From Wocania_A sp964021735 (GTDB lineage Bacteria > Bacteroidota > Bacteroidia > Flavobacteriales > Flavobacteriaceae): a stretch of DNA of 7,987 nucleotides. The stretch lies in the NCBI RefSeq assembly GCF_964021735.1, contig NZ_CAXIBN010000141.1:1-7987 (forward strand). The letters run 5' to 3'. The translations under genes were made by a program, and so were the position numbers. Positions 6,143 through 7,987 of this stretch are shown here, piece by piece; the first letter of the stretch is position 1; each line of letters starts with the position of its first letter. The notes under the pieces are model-generated. The model ran no database searches, was not told the DNA's origin, and worked only from the letters and a program-made list of their open reading frames with translations.

Positions 6143-7987
6143 TTAAACTGCTTTCCTTTGAAGCCTATTTATTTCTGTTTCAGCTTCTCTGTAAGCTCTC
6201 ACTTTATCTAAAAACTGATTCGCATTTTCTATATATTTTGATGCAAAATCTTGAGTTGGTGCGTACTTTTTAATTTGATAAATCAACTCAGAAAATTCAA
6301 CTCCCAAATCTATTTTTCCGCTAGCTACAAACAGTTCATCAAATTGACTAATTATGCCTGCATGTGTATTTGTTTTTTTATTTTCGGCTAACAATAGTGC
6401 TTTTGCGGAATTTACTAAAGAACTATAAGCATGATAAATAGCATTCGAATACACTTTATCTTCAAAAGATTTTTTAGCATTTTCAATTTTCTCTTCACTA
6501 TCTAAAAACAAGGTAGCTATTAAATCGATGACTACACCGGCACATTCGCCAATACCGATTTCTTTAACATATTTTTCTTCTTCTCCCCAATCGATAAAAT
6601 CATCTTGAGTTAAATTGGTAACGTCTTGTAAATCATTTAAGAAATCATAAAAATACTTTTCACCTTTTTCTTTATAGTATTCAACAAATTGTTTTCCGTT
6701 AGCATTAGCTTCAAAGTCATTTAAAATTCTGCGTAAAGCTTCTGGCCCTCTTTTACTTGGTACTTTTACCACTTTATCCGCAAAAGTTGCATTGCCATTA
6801 CCTAAATTTCCGCCGCCTAACAATACCTGTAAAGCTGGTGCCACTAATTTATCTGGCGTACGAACAGACATTCCTTGAAACCCAATATTTGCCATATTGT
6901 GTTGTCCGCAAGCATTCATACAGCCACTAATTTTAATCACTAAATCTTCGTTCTTTAAATATTGTGGGTATTCAGCTTTTATAACACGCTCTAACTCATC
7001 AGCAATTCCAGTACTACTTGCAATACCTAAATTACAAGTATCTGTGCCTGGGCATGCTGTAATATCTACGGCTTTATTATAGCCTGCTTCTACAAATCCT
7101 AATTTTTCTAATTCTTTATAGAAAAATGGCACCAATTCGCGTTTTACAAAAGGAATAACTATGTTTTGACGTAACGTTAATCGTAATTCACCAGCAGCAT
7201 ATTTTTCTACTAAATCTGCCAATAATCTTGCTTTATCTGTATAAAAATCACCTAAAAGCACTTTAATTCCAATAGCAACAAATCCCTCTTGTTTTTGAGG
7301 AATAAGGTTTGTTGACTTCCAAGTTTCAAACGCTTGTTGGTTTTTAATATCTACTAATGGAATTTCTTTAACTTCAACAGGTTTTGAAACCTCATAAGCA
7401 TCAGCATCAATAGTAACCGATTTAAACTCAATGGCGTTTTGTTCTTCTTCAACTAAAGCTTTAAAAGCGTCTAATCCTATATCTTTTAATAAGAATTTCA
7501 TACGTGCTTTGGCACGACTTTTCCGTTCACCATGACGATCAAAAACTCTTAAAACACCTTCCATTACTGGAATGATTTTATCAGTTGCTAAAAACTCATA
7601 CAATATATCGGCATGACGTGGTTGCGAGCCTAAACCTCCACCAATCATGACTTTAAATCCGCGCTCACCATTTTTAATTTTTGCAATAAAACCTAAATCG
7701 TGCATGTAGGACAATCCGGTATCTTCATCTGAAGATGAGAATGACACTTTAAACTTTCGCCCCATTTCTTGACAAATTGGGTTACGTAAAAAGAAGCGAA
7801 ACAAAGCATCGGCGTAAGGCGACACATCAAACGGCTCATTAACATCAATCCCAGCAGTTTCACTCGCCGTAACATTACGTACGGTATTTCCACATGCCTC
7901 TCTTAAAGTTATATCATCACGTTCTAATTCTGCCCACAATTCTGGCGTTCTATTTAAATCGACATAATGAATTTGAATATCTTGACG
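6143..7987 (-). CDS. Siroheme-[4Fe-4S] sulfite/nitrite reductase with HEPN-like C-terminal domain (5' end missing)
   Basis: The last 614 residues of a ferredoxin-type siroheme reductase; the gene runs off the right edge and is open to the last base. It reduces sulfite to sulfide (or nitrite to ammonia) with six electrons; the cys neighbours favour sulfite. Numbering from the window edge, KVMIGGGLGSQPRHADILYE (about 113-132) ends the first reductase repeat. The second repeat has LRLTLRQNIVIP, then the cluster-siroheme ligands ACPGTDTC (Cys312, Cys318) and SGCMNACGQH (Cys356, Cys360). From about 482 on, after GIGECAG, a helical extension of about 130 residues follows with NAIYHAYSSLVNSAKALLL and a later THAGIISQFDELFV, resembling a HEPN domain. 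No RX4-6H ribonuclease motif is seen in it. It is the most upstream gene visible in the sulfur operon, 7 bases before cobA. Confidence 0.93.
   Translation of the reverse strand, partial: RQDIQIHYVDLNRTPELWAELERDDITLREACGNTVRNVTASETAGIDVNEPFDVSPYADALFRFFLRNPICQEMGRKFKVSFSSSDEDTGLSYMHDLGFIAKIKNGERGFKVMIGGGLGSQPRHADILYEFLATDKIIPVMEGVLRVFDRHGERKSRAKARMKFLLKDIGLDAFKALVEEEQNAIEFKSVTIDADAYEVSKPVEVKEIPLVDIKNQQAFETWKSTNLIPQKQEGFVAIGIKVLLGDFYTDKARLLADLVEKYAAGELRLTLRQNIVIPFVKRELVPFFYKELEKLGFVEAGYNKAVDITACPGTDTCNLGIASSTGIADELERVIKAEYPQYLKNEDLVIKISGCMNACGQHNMANIGFQGMSVRTPDKLVAPALQVLLGGGNLGNGNATFADKVVKVPSKRGPEALRRILNDFEANANGKQFVEYYKEKGEKYFYDFLNDLQDVTNLTQDDFIDWGEEEKYVKEIGIGECAGVVIDLIATLFLDSEEKIENAKKSFEDKVYSNAIYHAYSSLVNSAKALLLAENKKTNTHAGIISQFDELFVASGKIDLGVEFSELIYQIKKYAPTQDFASKYIENANQFLDKVRAYREAETEINRLQRKAV

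Noticed and set aside
5951..6211. Plus-strand open frame with a hydrophobic stretch that might suggest a small membrane protein
   Set aside because: It is antisense to the conserved start of cobA and the end of the reductase gene; the hydrophobic run is the reverse reading of those codons.
7937..7939. Possible TTG start of the siroheme reductase
   Set aside because: The frame stays open to the window edge, and the residues before it (for example IHYVDLNRTPEL) continue a plausible reductase N-terminal region, so the true start is outside the window.

Overview
The window comes from the chromosome of an AT-rich member of the Bacteroidota, most likely a flavobacterium (Flavobacteriaceae). Four things point there: low GC; A-rich leaders with weak or absent Shine-Dalgarno sites; a TTG-N21-TAnnTTTG promoter; and a methionine synthase split into a short homocysteine-binding protein and a separate folate/cobalamin protein. 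All nine genes lie on the minus strand, so transcription runs from right to left.

Right block (7987 down to 2100) is a tightly packed assimilatory sulfur operon. In transcription order it holds a siroheme sulfite/nitrite reductase with a HEPN-like C-terminal extension (5' end outside the window), uroporphyrinogen-III C-methyltransferase (cobA), a Met8/CysG-N type siroheme synthase, a thioredoxin-reductase-like ferredoxin-NADP+ reductase, serine O-acetyltransferase (cysE/epsC) and O-acetylserine sulfhydrylase B (cysM). Junctions range from a 14-bp overlap to an 11-bp gap. The logic is complete: make siroheme, deliver electrons, reduce sulfite to sulfide, make O-acetylserine and fix the sulfide into cysteine.

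The gap at 1856-2099 is regulatory. It holds a Bacteroidota promoter whose -7 box lies in one arm of a perfect 8+8 bp inverted repeat, then a clear SAM-I (S-box) riboswitch at 1910-2018 with P1, P2, P3 and P4 all visible.

Left block (1855 down to 1) is a SAM-controlled methionine operon: the homocysteine module of MetH, a small antibiotic-biosynthesis-monooxygenase (ABM) fold protein, and the start of the folate/cobalamin part of MetH, which runs off the left end. The last residues and stop of the first gene are written by a short palindromic repeat of the 'HAELVSAS' type, and the ABM gene is coupled to the downstream metH part by a TAATG stop/start overlap.

Most of this is ordinary core metabolism. 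The parts that merit a second look are the HEPN-like domain on the reductase, the ABM protein between the two halves of methionine synthase, the repeat that caps metH, and the palindrome over the metH promoter. I see no mobile element, CRISPR array, tRNA or rRNA gene.
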